DNA from: Rapidithrix thailandica
GTDB taxonomy: Bacteria > Bacteroidota > Bacteroidia > Cytophagales > Flammeovirgaceae
Length of the DNA: 64,000 nt
Direction of reading: 5' to 3'
Assembly: GCF_039710355.1 (NCBI RefSeq)
Contig: NZ_JBDKWZ010000009.1
Coordinates: 236,303 to 300,302, forward strand
In this document: one piece after another, positions 36,961 through 46,133 of the stretch
Layout: each line of letters begins with the position of its first letter
Numbering within the stretch: position 1 is the stretch's first letter
Notes under the pieces: generated by a model
Seen by the model: the letters and a program-made list of their open reading frames with translations, nothing else
Database searches by the model: none
Told to the model about the DNA's origin: nothing
Made by a program: the position numbers and the translations under genes

Positions 36961-37035
36961 CTTAGCTGATTATTTGTTTGGCAAGGGGCTTCCTGATTAA
37001 TTTCGCAGAGTGAATATTAAAAACAGAGAAAGGTC

Positions 37036-37722
37036 ATGACAAAAGAAGAGTTAAAGCAGAATCTAGATAAGATAAACGCTGAATTAGCCGGTTTTTCTTG
37101 CCAGTTGATTGCCGTTAGCAAAACAAAACCTATTCCTCTGTTGCAAGATGCATATGCCCTCGGTATCAGAGTGTTTGGCGAAAATAAAGTACAAGAGCTG
37201 GTCGAAAAGCATGAAGTGTTGCCTAAGGATATTTCCTGGCATATGATTGGGCATTTACAGACAAACAAGGTAAAATACATCGCTCCTTTTGTCTCATTGA
37301 TTCATTCGGTAGATAGTTTTAAGTTGTTAAAAGAAATCAATAAGCGTGGTAAACAAAACGAACGGAAAATCTCTTGTTTGTTACAAATACATATAGCCGA
37401 GGAAGAGACTAAGTTTGGTCTGAGTAAAGAAGAAGTCATAGATATTCTTCGTTCAGAGGAATTTGCCAAGATGGAAAATGTAAAGGTAGTGGGCGTAATG
37501 GGAATGGCAACTCATACTGAGAACTTAGAGCAGGTGCGGAGTGAATTCAGAGGGTTAAAAGAAACTTTTGACGAGCTTCAACAGCATTATACAGCCCCCA
37601 ATATTGATTGGCAGGAGGTGTCGATGGGTATGAGTGGCGACTATCAGATAGCAGCTGAAGAAGGAAGTACTATGGTAAGAGTGGGCAGTTCAATATTTGG
37701 AGCACGAAATTATGCAAAGTAA
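37036..37722 (+). CDS. YggS/PROSC-family pyridoxal-phosphate homeostasis protein
   Basis: 228 residues, alanine-racemase-like TIM-barrel domain only. The PLP-binding Lys is in LIAVSKTKP near residue 30. Also present are FGENKVQEL, WHMIGHLQTNKV, SVDSFKLL, MGMATHTE and the C-terminal phosphate-binding SMGMSGDYQIAAEEGSTMVRVGS. Members bind PLP, keep free PLP low and affect amino-acid balance; they have no catalytic activity of their own. Single gene ending at a terminator shared with a convergent gene. Confidence 0.95.
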   Translation: MTKEELKQNLDKINAELAGFSCQLIAVSKTKPIPLLQDAYALGIRVFGENKVQELVEKHEVLPKDISWHMIGHLQTNKVKYIAPFVSLIHSVDSFKLLKEINKRGKQNERKISCLLQIHIAEEETKFGLSKEEVIDILRSEEFAKMENVKVVGVMGMATHTENLEQVRSEFRGLKETFDELQQHYTAPNIDWQEVSMGMSGDYQIAAEEGSTMVRVGSSIFGARNYAK

Positions 37723-37752
37723 ATAAAGCTATTTAATTGCATGTAAAAATAG

Positions 37753-37782
37753 ATAAAGCTCGTCCGGTCAGGCGAGCTTTAT
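37753..37782. terminator. Shared terminator overlapping the stop of the convergent gene
   Basis: Ten-base perfect stem ATAAAGCTCG/CGAGCTTTAT with a 10-base loop; T-rich tail on plus. It serves the YggS-type gene and also covers the last four codons and stop (37768) of the minus-strand membrane protein gene. Confidence 0.75.
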
Positions 37783-38244
37783 GTGTTTTTGTTGTGAATG
37801 TTTTCGGAGGTTGTCTTGTAATTGTGATTTGTCACCATCGAGCATATACACGTATTCCAAAGAGTGTCGGCTACCGTTTTTCAATGTAAATGAAGCATAT
37901 GAGGGAAGCAATTCGATGGCTTCAACGTTGTTCCACAAAATGATTTCCGGGGCTTTGAAGCGACTGAGCTTGAACTGGATTTTTTCTTCATCTACTACGA
38001 CAAATACATTTCCCAGTTTGGGTACAACAAAATAAGCAACAATGATAAATGCAGGGATAAAAATATTAAATCCTAAGCCAAAGAGGGTTTTGAAGTCGGG
38101 GGAAGCGTTTTGAAGAATGTTCCACATTTCCCAAATGTTCATTCCTAAAAAAACAATGGTAATACTAAAGGTGAATATTTTTAAGGCTAGTTGCCTGTGC
38201 AAGATCGTTTTAGTTAGATCTAACTTGAAGTGTTGCATGCCCAA
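37768..38244 (-). CDS. Small membrane protein with a PH-like C-terminal domain
   Basis: 158 residues with two membrane helices (about residues 22-42 and 54-75), then a soluble beta-rich stretch (FVVVDEEKIQFKLSRFKAPEIILWNNVEAIELL) that looks like the bacterial pleckstrin-homology (bPH) fold in spacing, but not strongly enough to assign. It is transcribed toward YggS and away from recA, and its last codons form half of the shared terminator. No function is proposed. Confidence 0.7.
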   Translation of the reverse strand: MGMQHFKLDLTKTILHRQLALKIFTFSITIVFLGMNIWEMWNILQNASPDFKTLFGLGFNIFIPAFIIVAYFVVPKLGNVFVVVDEEKIQFKLSRFKAPEIILWNNVEAIELLPSYASFTLKNGSRHSLEYVYMLDGDKSQLQDNLRKHSQQKHIKLA

Positions 38245-38310
38245 GGATATTTAAATTTAGGTTTAATTTCTAGTATACGGGAATTCGTAAAGGAGGGTTT
38301 TGGCAAGCAT

Positions 38311-38348
38311 AAAAAAGCCGTTTTGCAAGAAAGCAAAACGGCTTTTTT
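38311..38348. terminator. Terminator of recA
   Basis: Sixteen-base perfect stem including A and T runs (AAAAAAGCCGTTTTGC/GCAAAACGGCTTTTTT), 6-base loop, 22 bases past the recA stop. Symmetrical, so it could act both ways. Confidence 0.88.
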
Positions 38349-38370
38349 AGAAATATAGACTTCGGAAGGC

Positions 38371-39420
38371 TTAGCTTTTAGCAGCTGCATCTGCACTTTC
38401 TTCTTCTTCGGGAAGTGGCTCTCCTTTGAATTTAGCAATGATTTTGCTTTCTAATTCTTCCATTAATTCAGGGTTGTCTTTGATCAACTCTTTTACGGTT
38501 TCTCTTCCCTGACCCAGTTTGGTACTTTTGTAAGAGAACCAAGAACCTGATTTTTTAACAATTTCCTGATCTACGGCCATATCCAATACTTCTCCAGCCC
38601 GTGAAATTCCTTCGCCATACAGAATGTCGAATTCCACTTGTTTGAAAGGAGGAGCTACTTTGTTTTTCTGTACTTTTACACGGGTACGGTTTCCGGTGAT
38701 GTTATCAGCCGATTCTTTGATCGCACCAATTCTCCGGATATCTAACCGTACTGACGCATAATATTTCAGTGCATTACCCCCGGTAGTGGTTTCAGGGTTA
38801 CCAAACATTACCCCGATTTTTTCCCTCAATTGGTTGATGAAAATACAGCAGCAATTGGTTTTATTGATTGCTCCGGTGAGTTTTCTCAATGCTTGTGACA
38901 TCAAACGGGCTTGAAGTCCCATTTTGCTGTCACCCATTTCTCCTTCTAATTCTGCCTTGGGAACCAAAGCTGCCACAGAGTCAATGACTATAATGTCAAG
39001 TGCTCCTGAACGAACCAAATGTTCTGCGATTTCCAGCGCTTGTTCCCCATGATCGGGTTGTGAAATGAGTAAGTTATCCAGGTCAATACCTAGTTTTTCT
39101 GCATAAACTCTATCAAAAGCGTGCTCAGCATCAATAAAGGCCGCCATGCCTCCTTGCTTTTGGGCTTCTGCAATGGCATGCATCGCTAGTGTGGTTTTAC
39201 CTGATGATTCAGGTCCATAAACTTCAATAATACGTCCTCTGGGAAATCCGCCAATGCCTAAAGCCAAGTCCAAACTTAACGATCCTGTAGAGATGCAAGG
39301 AACATCCACTACATTGTCGTCAGTAAGTTTCATGATAGTACCTTTTCCGTAAGATTTCTCTAACTTACTGATGGTGATTTCCAGCGCTTTTATTTTTTCT
39401 TGTTTTTCGTTATCAGCCAT
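38371..39420 (-). CDS. recA: RecA recombinase
   Basis: DNA strand-exchange ATPase, 349 residues. N-terminal polymerisation motif region, Walker A GPESSGKTTL (near residue 71), Walker B LDIIVIDSVAALVP, DNA-binding loop 1 around GEMGDSKMG and loop 2 around IGVMFGNPETTTGGNALKYYASVRLDIRR. The tail is acidic (PEEEESADAAA), as in most RecA. It is a single gene with its own terminator. No LexA-type operator could be recognised upstream; SOS control varies in this phylum. Confidence 0.98.
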   Translation of the reverse strand: MADNEKQEKIKALEITISKLEKSYGKGTIMKLTDDNVVDVPCISTGSLSLDLALGIGGFPRGRIIEVYGPESSGKTTLAMHAIAEAQKQGGMAAFIDAEHAFDRVYAEKLGIDLDNLLISQPDHGEQALEIAEHLVRSGALDIIVIDSVAALVPKAELEGEMGDSKMGLQARLMSQALRKLTGAINKTNCCCIFINQLREKIGVMFGNPETTTGGNALKYYASVRLDIRRIGAIKESADNITGNRTRVKVQKNKVAPPFKQVEFDILYGEGISRAGEVLDMAVDQEIVKKSGSWFSYKSTKLGQGRETVKELIKDNPELMEELESKIIAKFKGEPLPEEEESADAAAKS

Positions 39421-39770
39421 AATTTTCCAATTTGCGAACGGTGTCGTTTATGAATATAAAGTTTAAGAATGTAACTTAAGTAAAGTTTTGTGATTATTTC
39501 CAATTTGCTTATAAAATTAGCAAATGTTTATATTTTGTTAAATTGTTTTCTCAAAAAAGTAATAGGTCTTTTAAAAAATGTTTTTGAAGAAGAGACTTCT
39601 GAAGCTCAAAAAACTTCAGAAGTCTGGTTTGTTATGTCTCATTCAACTAACAATTAAACCTAAGAACACTTCAAAAGTAGCAGGGCAGGCCGTAAGCTAT
39701 TTACGGTCTGATTTTTTTGTGTTATTTTTCACGAATATTTCTAAAATTATCTAGTAAGACCAAGTCCTGA
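39421..39770. other. 350-base AT-rich gap holding a possible small RNA
   Basis: Between divergent recA and the outer-membrane barrel gene. It holds an inverted repeat (AGACTTCTGAAG/CTTCAGAAGTCT at 39593-39625) and a plus-strand intrinsic terminator (39687-39718) with no plus-strand gene before it. A near-consensus promoter (TTTG at 39504, TATATTTTG at 39529) lies 150 bases before the terminator. Confidence 0.5.
39687..39718 (+). terminator. Orphan plus-strand intrinsic terminator
   Basis: Nine-base stem (AGGCCGTAA/TTTACGGTCT with one G-U pair), a 5-base loop and a T7 run. It has no upstream protein gene on this strand and ends 53 bases before the next ATG, so it either ends a small RNA or controls the barrel gene by attenuation. 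Confidence 0.65.
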
Positions 39771-40886
39771 ATGAAACGACTGTTCCTGTTTTATCTCCTT
39801 CTTTTTTATGCGTTTACAGCATTTTCGCAATCGGATAACTCACTGTTTTACGAGTCTAAACCACTGGACTCCACCTATTACAAAGAGCTTCATTTGAAAA
39901 TAGATGCCTTCGGTTATTTTAAGAATAATGAATACTTTGGCCCGATTGAAAGTGGCTACACTTTATTTGGTTATCAATTTCTTCCGAAAGTAACTTACTA
40001 TCCTTCGCCAAATCTCTTGATAGAGGGCGGACTGTTTTTGCAAAAAGAGTTCGGAGAAGATGACTTCACCAAAATAAGGCCTATCTTTTCTTTGAAATAC
40101 AAGAAAAAATATTTTTCCATGATTTTCGGAAACTTGGAAGGAGGGTTGGGACATAAACTGCTCGAACCGGTTTATGACTTTGAAAGAGGAATTCAAAACC
40201 GGTTGGAAAGTGGTTTGCAGTTTAAATATGACCATCCCAGGTGGTATATGGACTTATGGGTAGATTGGCGAAATTCCATTTTTAAAGGTTCAACGGAACA
40301 AGAGGAGATTTCCAGTGGCTTGTATACGTCTTATAGTTTAGTACATACCGACAAGTTTCAATTCAGGCCGGTTTTACAAGGAAACTTTTATCATAAAGGA
40401 GGGCAAGTCAACCAGTCTTCCGCAGAGGTGGCCACCGTAATGAATTTTGCGGCAGGCTTAAGGTTCAACTTTTCGTTTGGAGAGGGCATTGTAAAAAGCC
40501 TGCAATTGGACGGGTACCTTTTATCTTATTCAACGGATAGTGAAAGTGCAGACCCGTCAGAGGGAGAGGCTTTGTATACTAATGCTTATTTAAAAGGTAA
40601 ATGGCTGGATGTAATGGTGAGTTATTGGTCAAGTGAAAATTATTTAAGCCCTATTGGAGGAGGCTTATACACTTCCAATAGTAAAGTACCAGAGACCCCA
40701 CAGCTCATTCAGCCGAACAGGGAATTGTTATTTGTACGGTTATTCAAGCCCTTCAAATTAGGACAAGATTTGAAGGCCGAAGTGCGTTTTGAGCCGTACT
40801 ATGATTTCAACAATGAATTGTTTGAATACAGTTTTGGCTTTTATCTCAGAATGCCCCTTGATTTTACTTTGGGAAAGCTTAAATAA
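39771..40886 (+). CDS. Predicted outer-membrane beta-barrel protein, function unknown
   Basis: 371 residues with a signal peptide (cleavage after FTAFSQ, about residue 20). The rest alternates hydrophobic and polar residues with many aromatic girdle residues (YDHPRWYMDLWVDWRN, FQFRPVLQGNFYHKG, KAEVRFEPYYDFNNELFEYSFGFYLRM), the pattern of a membrane barrel of about 14-18 strands. No family assigned. A strong terminator lies in its leader. Confidence 0.75.
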   Translation: MKRLFLFYLLLFYAFTAFSQSDNSLFYESKPLDSTYYKELHLKIDAFGYFKNNEYFGPIESGYTLFGYQFLPKVTYYPSPNLLIEGGLFLQKEFGEDDFTKIRPIFSLKYKKKYFSMIFGNLEGGLGHKLLEPVYDFERGIQNRLESGLQFKYDHPRWYMDLWVDWRNSIFKGSTEQEEISSGLYTSYSLVHTDKFQFRPVLQGNFYHKGGQVNQSSAEVATVMNFAAGLRFNFSFGEGIVKSLQLDGYLLSYSTDSESADPSEGEALYTNAYLKGKWLDVMVSYWSSENYLSPIGGGLYTSNSKVPETPQLIQPNRELLFVRLFKPFKLGQDLKAEVRFEPYYDFNNELFEYSFGFYLRMPLDFTLGKLK

Positions 40887-40971
40887 ATTGCCGAAATGGA
40901 AGACAGGAGTGAAAGAGAGGTATTTTCTAAATGTTAAGAAATATTAAATAACTAAATGGTTCACAGGCAAA

Positions 40972-41003
40972 TTTCTAATTTAAAGGGACAAAAGTTACTT
41001 TTG
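40972..41003 (+). promoter_or_regulatory. Promoter of the MoxR ATPase gene
   Basis: TTTC at 40972-40975, 20-base spacer and TACTTTTG at 40996-41003, a perfect -7 and a one-mismatch -33. Transcription would start near 41009, 19 bases before the ATG. Confidence 0.5.
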
Positions 41004-41027
41004 TAAGCGCCTAAAAATTAAATAAAC

Positions 41028-42008
41028 ATGAGTGAAGTCGTAGCAAAAAGTTCTCTTCATGAGAAAATTAATACTGTTTTTGAGGAAGTTGGAAAAGTTG
41101 TAGTTGGACAAAAGTACATGGTCAACCGGCTTTTGGTTGGTTTGTTTACCAACGGACACGTGCTGTTAGAAGGGGTGCCAGGTTTGGCTAAAACGTTAAC
41201 AGTTAACACCCTTTCCAAAGTATTGCACCTGGATTTTCAACGGATACAATTTACCCCTGACTTGTTGCCATCGGATTTGATCGGAACCATGGTATACAAT
41301 CAACGGGAAGCGAATTTCGAAGTAAAGAAAGGGCCTATTTTCTCGAACCTGATTTTGGCGGATGAGGTGAACCGTTCACCGGCTAAGGTGCAATCCGCTC
41401 TGTTGGAAGCCATGCAGGAGAAGCAAGTCACGATCGGAGAAACGACCTTTTTGTTAGATAAACCTTTTTTGGTGCTTGCAACCCAGAACCCCGTAGAGCA
41501 AGAAGGTACTTACCCGCTTCCCGAAGCACAGGTAGACCGTTTTATGCTCAAAGTGTTTATTGACTATCCTGAAAAGGAGTCAGAGCTGGAAGTGATGCGA
41601 AGGATGTCAAACCTGAGTTTTTCCGGAGAAGTAAAAACGGTTCTGTCAAAAGAAGATGTTTTTGCGATTCGTGATGCAGTCAATGGTGTACAGATATCCC
41701 CGTCATTGGAAGAGTATATCATTGAGTTGGTATTTGCCACTCGTAAGCCTCAGGAATATGGCTTGAAACAAGAAAGTGAATATATCCACTTTGGGGCATC
41801 GCCCAGGGCAAGTATTAATTTACACAGGGCTGCAAAGGCGGTTGCTTTTATGGAAGGGCGTGATTATGTATTGCCAGAGGATATAAAGGAGATTGCTTAC
41901 GATGTGTTGAACCACCGGATTTTGTTGAATTATGAGGCGGAAGCAGATGGTGTGACGACCAAAGATATTATTGAAAGTATCTTGAATAAGGTGAAAATCA
42001 ACAAGTAA
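41028..42008 (+). CDS. MoxR-family AAA+ ATPase
   Basis: 326 residues. Walker A with the MoxR signature GVPGLAKT, Walker B LILADEVNRSP, sensor 1 VLATQNPVEQEGTYPLPEAQ and the arginine finger downstream (DRFML). MoxR ATPases act as chaperones that load metals or assemble complexes, usually with DUF58 and VWA-domain partners encoded next to them. Here none is present: the gene ends at a terminator and rsmI follows, so it is an orphan MoxR in this window. Confidence 0.93.
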   Translation: MSEVVAKSSLHEKINTVFEEVGKVVVGQKYMVNRLLVGLFTNGHVLLEGVPGLAKTLTVNTLSKVLHLDFQRIQFTPDLLPSDLIGTMVYNQREANFEVKKGPIFSNLILADEVNRSPAKVQSALLEAMQEKQVTIGETTFLLDKPFLVLATQNPVEQEGTYPLPEAQVDRFMLKVFIDYPEKESELEVMRRMSNLSFSGEVKTVLSKEDVFAIRDAVNGVQISPSLEEYIIELVFATRKPQEYGLKQESEYIHFGASPRASINLHRAAKAVAFMEGRDYVLPEDIKEIAYDVLNHRILLNYEAEADGVTTKDIIESILNKVKINK

Positions 42009-42038
42009 TTTTCTGATAAAGAAATTGCCTGAAGGATA

Positions 42039-42075
42039 AAACCCGCTTCGGAATAGTTCGAAGCGGGTTTTTTAT
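42039..42075 (+). terminator. Intrinsic terminator of the MoxR gene
   Basis: Twelve-base perfect stem (AAACCCGCTTCG/CGAAGCGGGTTT), 8-base loop, T6 tail, 30 bases past the stop. Confidence 0.9.
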
Positions 42076-42152
42076 TGGGAGCACTGAAGCTGGCTTTCTT
42101 GATGAAAGTTAAGATATTAGCAACAAAATTTTGATCAACTAATAAGTAGAGA

Positions 42153-42842
42153 ATGTCTATGGAAGAGTATGGGAAACTATATGTGGTGCCTACCCCCATT
42201 GGGAACCTGGAAGATATAACCTTAAGAGCCATTAAGGTACTGAAAGAGGTGGAGTTGATACTTGCTGAAGATACTCGCAAAACCGGAATTCTTTTAAAGC
42301 ATTTGGAAATACAAAAACAGGTATTTAGCCATCATAGTTTTAATGAACATAAAACGTCCAAAAGTATTGTGGAACGGTTGCTGTCAGGAAATACCATTGC
42401 ATTGGTTTCGGATGCCGGCACCCCGGTCATTTCCGACCCCGGTTTTTTTCTGGTGAGAGAATGTTTGGAGAATGGCATTAACGTAGAGTGTTTGCCAGGG
42501 CCTACTGCGTTTGTTCCTGCGCTTGTGAATTCCGGCCTTCCTGCCGACCGTTTTACCTTTGAAGGGTTTTTACCTCATAAAAAAGGACGTTCGAAAAGAA
42601 TCGAAGGCTTGAAAGAAGAAGACCGGACAATGGTTTTTTATGAGTCTCCTTTCAGATTAGTGAAAACGTTAGAGCAACTGAAAGAAGCCTTTGGCAGTGA
42701 ACGCAGGGCTTCAGTGTCCAGAGAATTGAGTAAACTATACGAAGAAAATGTACAAGGGACATTGGAGGAGTTAGTTACTTATTTTTCAAGTAAGACCGTG
42801 AAAGGAGAGATTGTGTTGGTGGTAGAAGGATGTAAAAACTAA
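42153..42842 (+). CDS. rsmI: RsmI, 16S rRNA ribose methyltransferase
   Basis: SAM-dependent enzyme of the tetrapyrrole-methylase fold, 229 residues, that 2'-O-methylates C1402 of 16S rRNA. It has the diagnostic VVPTPIGNLEDITLRA, EDTRKTGILLKHL, LVSDAGTPVISDPG, CLPGPTAFVPALVNSGLP and FEGFLPHKKGRSKR. Length and start fit the family. Six bases separate its stop from the upstream in-frame TTG of lnt, and the two genes are probably co-transcribed. Confidence 0.96.
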   Translation: MSMEEYGKLYVVPTPIGNLEDITLRAIKVLKEVELILAEDTRKTGILLKHLEIQKQVFSHHSFNEHKTSKSIVERLLSGNTIALVSDAGTPVISDPGFFLVRECLENGINVECLPGPTAFVPALVNSGLPADRFTFEGFLPHKKGRSKRIEGLKEEDRTMVFYESPFRLVKTLEQLKEAFGSERRASVSRELSKLYEENVQGTLEELVTYFSSKTVKGEIVLVVEGCKN

Positions 42843-42881
42843 GCCAAATTGATCTGTGTCTGGCAAAACCGTATCGAATCA

Positions 42882-44495
42882 ATGATTAAAAATATAGAAC
42901 ATTTTCGAAAGCACAAGTTTTACCCGTTGTTGCTTTCTGCTTTGACCGGGGGGCTTTTATCTTTAGCATGGTACCCTCCCTTGACACCTTTGGTTTTTAT
43001 TGCTTTAGTCCCTTTGTTAGAATTAGAGCGGACTGTGTCTCAGCATTATCCCAAATGGCCCAAGTTGACCCTTTTCCTGTACACATATTTGGGCTTCCTG
43101 TTGTGGAATATTGGGGTGTATTGGTGGTTATGGAATGCTTCCGGTTGGATGACTTTGGCTGCCTGGGGAGCGAATGCCGCGTTACAATCTTTGCCGGTGT
43201 TGGTATACCAGATCATCAAAAAAAGATCCGGAGGGCGGTACCATTATTTGGCTTTTGTGACGAGTTGGCTGTCCTTTGAGTATCTACATTTACATTGGGA
43301 TTTGTCATGGGTGTGGATGAATATGGGAAATGTATTTCACCGTTTTCCGGAGTGGGTACAGTGGTACGAATATACGGGGAGCTTTGGCGGGGCTTTATGG
43401 GTGTTGGTTGCAAATATATTTGCCTATAGAATATGGTCGGAAAAAAGGGCTAAGGTTCAATTTGCTATGACTATTATTTTCCCTCTGGTGGCTTCGTACT
43501 ACGTGTATTTTACTTATGAAGAACAAGGGGCACCCGTAGAGGTGGTGGTGGTACAGCCTAATTTGGATTGTTATCACGAAAAATTTACATACAACGCGAA
43601 AACCGGAGAGTCGAGCCAAGCAACCCATGTTCCTTACCCGGAACAGGTAGACCGTTTGTTGAAGCTATCCGGTGAACAGATTTCGCCAAATACGCAATTT
43701 GTCGCTTGGCCCGAAACGTCATTGCATGAGTACTTTAATGAAAAGAATGCCTTACTAAATGACGAGGTGCGTAAAGTCTATGATTATTTTAAAGAACAAC
43801 AAGACCATGTTTCATTGGTGACGGGAGGGGATTCTTATATCACTTATGAGAAGGGCAAAGCACCGAAATTGGCGCGTTACCGGGAGAGTATGGGGTATTA
43901 TGATGTTTTCAATACAGCTATGTTTATCGGAGATACGGATAGTTTGGGTTTCTATAGAAAATCCAAGTTGGTGATCGGGGCCGAAACTACACCTTTTGCG
44001 GAGTGGTTGTCTCCCGTTATTCTCAATTTTGGGGGAGTAAGCGGAAGGTTGGGTAGCCAGGAAGAAAGAGAAGTATTTGTCAACAGCCAAGGTGTTGCTG
44101 TAGCTCCGGTCATTTGTTATGAGTCGGTTTATGGAGAATTTGTGACGGAATATATCCATCAGGGAGCGAATTTAATATTCATTATTACAAATGACGGATG
44201 GTGGGGAGATACACCCGGGCATATACAACATTTATTGTATGGAGCTTTGAGGGCTATAGAAACCCGGAGAAGTATTGCCAGAGCTGCTAATACAGGTATT
44301 TCAGGGTTTATTAATCAAAAGGGAGAACTTACCCAAGTTTCAAAATATGATGAGATGATTGCCTTAAAGGCTGAAATTAAAGCGAATGATCAACAAACCT
44401 TTTATACGAAATATGGGGATTATTTAGGCAGGCTGGCAGCATTTATTGTGGGGTTAATGTTTGTATCTGCCTTTGTAATTAAAAGAATATCCTAA
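42882..44495 (+). CDS. lnt: Apolipoprotein N-acyltransferase
   Basis: Inner-membrane enzyme that adds the third acyl chain to lipoproteins; 537 residues from ATG at 42882 (an in-frame TTG at 42849 is less likely). About six N-terminal membrane helices (to about residue 215) and a last helix near 505-525 flank a periplasmic nitrilase domain. The catalytic triad is visible: Glu in AWPETSLHEYF, Lys in FYRKSKLVIGAE and Cys in VICYESVYGEF. In this window it would mature the SusD, GldJ and coiled-coil lipoproteins. Confidence 0.94.
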   Translation: MIKNIEHFRKHKFYPLLLSALTGGLLSLAWYPPLTPLVFIALVPLLELERTVSQHYPKWPKLTLFLYTYLGFLLWNIGVYWWLWNASGWMTLAAWGANAALQSLPVLVYQIIKKRSGGRYHYLAFVTSWLSFEYLHLHWDLSWVWMNMGNVFHRFPEWVQWYEYTGSFGGALWVLVANIFAYRIWSEKRAKVQFAMTIIFPLVASYYVYFTYEEQGAPVEVVVVQPNLDCYHEKFTYNAKTGESSQATHVPYPEQVDRLLKLSGEQISPNTQFVAWPETSLHEYFNEKNALLNDEVRKVYDYFKEQQDHVSLVTGGDSYITYEKGKAPKLARYRESMGYYDVFNTAMFIGDTDSLGFYRKSKLVIGAETTPFAEWLSPVILNFGGVSGRLGSQEEREVFVNSQGVAVAPVICYESVYGEFVTEYIHQGANLIFIITNDGWWGDTPGHIQHLLYGALRAIETRRSIARAANTGISGFINQKGELTQVSKYDEMIALKAEIKANDQQTFYTKYGDYLGRLAAFIVGLMFVSAFVIKRIS

Positions 44496-44799
44496 ACCCA
44501 ACTAAGTGGCATGCAGTATTGTAAGCCATTTTTCTACTTCTATTTAGTGGAGTGTTTGATAAATCTTATTAAACAAAGGAAGTTATTTGTAGAAATAAGT
44601 AAAAACATTTCTATTATCTTCTTAATAAAATAAACCCATAAGTAAGCTTATATAGAGGAAGGCGGGCGAAATCAAATCCTTTGCATGTGTTTGAGGAGGA
44701 GGTTCGGAGTATTTGATTTTATGAATTTCAGAAAGAGAGATAAAAAAAGAAAAGCCATTCCGTTTGGGGAATGGCTTTTTTTAGTATTTGTATTAATCT
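44496..44799. other. Intergenic region between convergent lnt and gldJ
   Basis: AT-rich, no gene seen. It contains the gldJ terminator near its right end (44742-44782). Nothing else recognised. Confidence 0.6.
44742..44782 (-). terminator. Intrinsic terminator of gldJ
   Basis: Twelve-base perfect stem (AAAAGCCATTCC/GGAATGGCTTTT) with a 6-base loop and a T7 run on the minus strand, 18 bases past the gldJ stop. Confidence 0.88.
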
Positions 44800-46017
44800 C
44801 TAGTAGTTTCTACCTGGGTTAATCATTGCACAACGGAAGCCGATAGTAGCAGTCGCTGAGTCTTCTTCTAAGTATCTACGAGTACCTGGAGCTAACCAGT
44901 AAGCTACGTCCTTCCAAGAACCGCCTTTGTAAACCCTTACATGGTTATCGATGAATGTAGTATAATTAGGTTTGTCATATACATAATCCCAATCAGTATC
45001 ATCTAAGTAACCGTTTTTACGAACCGGGTTTAAGTCGTCAAAATCTTGGAAAGTAAGTGGACGGTAAACGTCTTCTACCCACTCATTCACATTACCAGCC
45101 ATGTTATATAAACCAAAGTCATTTGGTGGGTTCTCATAGATCCAGCAAGTAACCATTGAGGCATCATTCAAGTTACCTCCAATACCGGCATAGTCACCTC
45201 TACCACGCTTAAAGTTCGCCATGAAGTTACCCATTTCTCTTCCGTAAGGGTTACGAGTTGAGTGACCATCCCAAGGATAGATTCTTCTATGACTGTGGTT
45301 CTCATCTAATTCCTGAACACCCACTAGCGCTTGGGCTGCATATTCCCACTCTGCTTCGGTAGGTAATCGGAAATTAGGCAATACTACACCGGATTCCAAT
45401 GGAATTTGTTCGCCATTTTCAGCTGCTTCAACTTCTTCGTCAGTTCCGTTTTGCAAAGCAAGTACACGGTTGACCATAGAAGTTCTCCACTTACAGTAAT
45501 TGTTTGCTTGAATCCAAGAAACACCTACCACAGGGAAGAATCTGAAACCTGGATACCTTAAGTAGTTATCAACGTAAGGATCATTAAATGCCAGTTCTCT
45601 GGCCCAAACGGTTGTATCGGGAAGAGCTTCTTCATAATATTGTTGTCCCGAATCCTGAGCATAGTGAAGGTATTCTAACCAGTGGATGTTAGCAACTTCA
45701 GTTTCATCCATAAAGAAAGAAGCTACGGTAACGGTTCTCTCAACATTATCATGAGTTTGTAGTAAATCTTCTTCAAACGAACCCAAAATTAACCGACCTC
45801 CTTCGATGTAGCGCATATCCGGAGCATCAGGAATTCCTTTGTAATCTCTTACAGCAAAGGAGTTTTCATCTTTCCCATTATATGCTAATCCTGTTTTCGT
45901 ACTGGCTTTTCCTGGATTGTAACTGGTAGGCTGTTTGTCTTTTCTGCAGCCAGTAAGTACAACGGTAGCTATTATAGCAGCTACCAAAAAATTAACAGAA
46001 AACCTGAGATTGTTCAT
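44800..46017 (-). CDS. gldJ: GldJ, gliding/type IX secretion lipoprotein
   Basis: Outer-membrane lipoprotein needed for gliding and T9SS function; 405 residues from Met at 46017. The signal peptide ends VVLTGC, so Cys24 is lipidated. The rest is a formylglycine-generating-enzyme-like (SUMF1) fold: FFMDETEVANIHWLEYL, PVVGVSWIQANNYCKWR, FRLPTEAEWEYAA, MAGNVNEWVEDVYRP and YLEEDSATATIGFRCA, the last being typical of GldJ. The catalytic cysteines of true sulfatase modifiers are not evident. In Flavobacterium johnsoniae gldJ is next to porU and porV; here mfd lies in between and the orientation differs. An in-frame Met six residues upstream would extend the basic start. Confidence 0.93.
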   Translation of the reverse strand: MNNLRFSVNFLVAAIIATVVLTGCRKDKQPTSYNPGKASTKTGLAYNGKDENSFAVRDYKGIPDAPDMRYIEGGRLILGSFEEDLLQTHDNVERTVTVASFFMDETEVANIHWLEYLHYAQDSGQQYYEEALPDTTVWARELAFNDPYVDNYLRYPGFRFFPVVGVSWIQANNYCKWRTSMVNRVLALQNGTDEEVEAAENGEQIPLESGVVLPNFRLPTEAEWEYAAQALVGVQELDENHSHRRIYPWDGHSTRNPYGREMGNFMANFKRGRGDYAGIGGNLNDASMVTCWIYENPPNDFGLYNMAGNVNEWVEDVYRPLTFQDFDDLNPVRKNGYLDDTDWDYVYDKPNYTTFIDNHVRVYKGGSWKDVAYWLAPGTRRYLEEDSATATIGFRCAMINPGRNY

Positions 46018-46133
46018 AATTTGGACTTTTAACAACTATAGAGAATTAATACTATTATTCAGAATTAAGATTAGAAAATTGATTGATAAAAAAATCGCAT
46101 CCATTGAGAAACTTTCAATAATTGTACCTAAAA

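Noticed and set aside
44800..46017. Sulfatase-modifying (formylglycine-generating) enzyme
   Set aside because: The SUMF1-like fold is there, but the lipoprotein signal, the GldJ-type ending and closeness to porU/porV identify it as GldJ.
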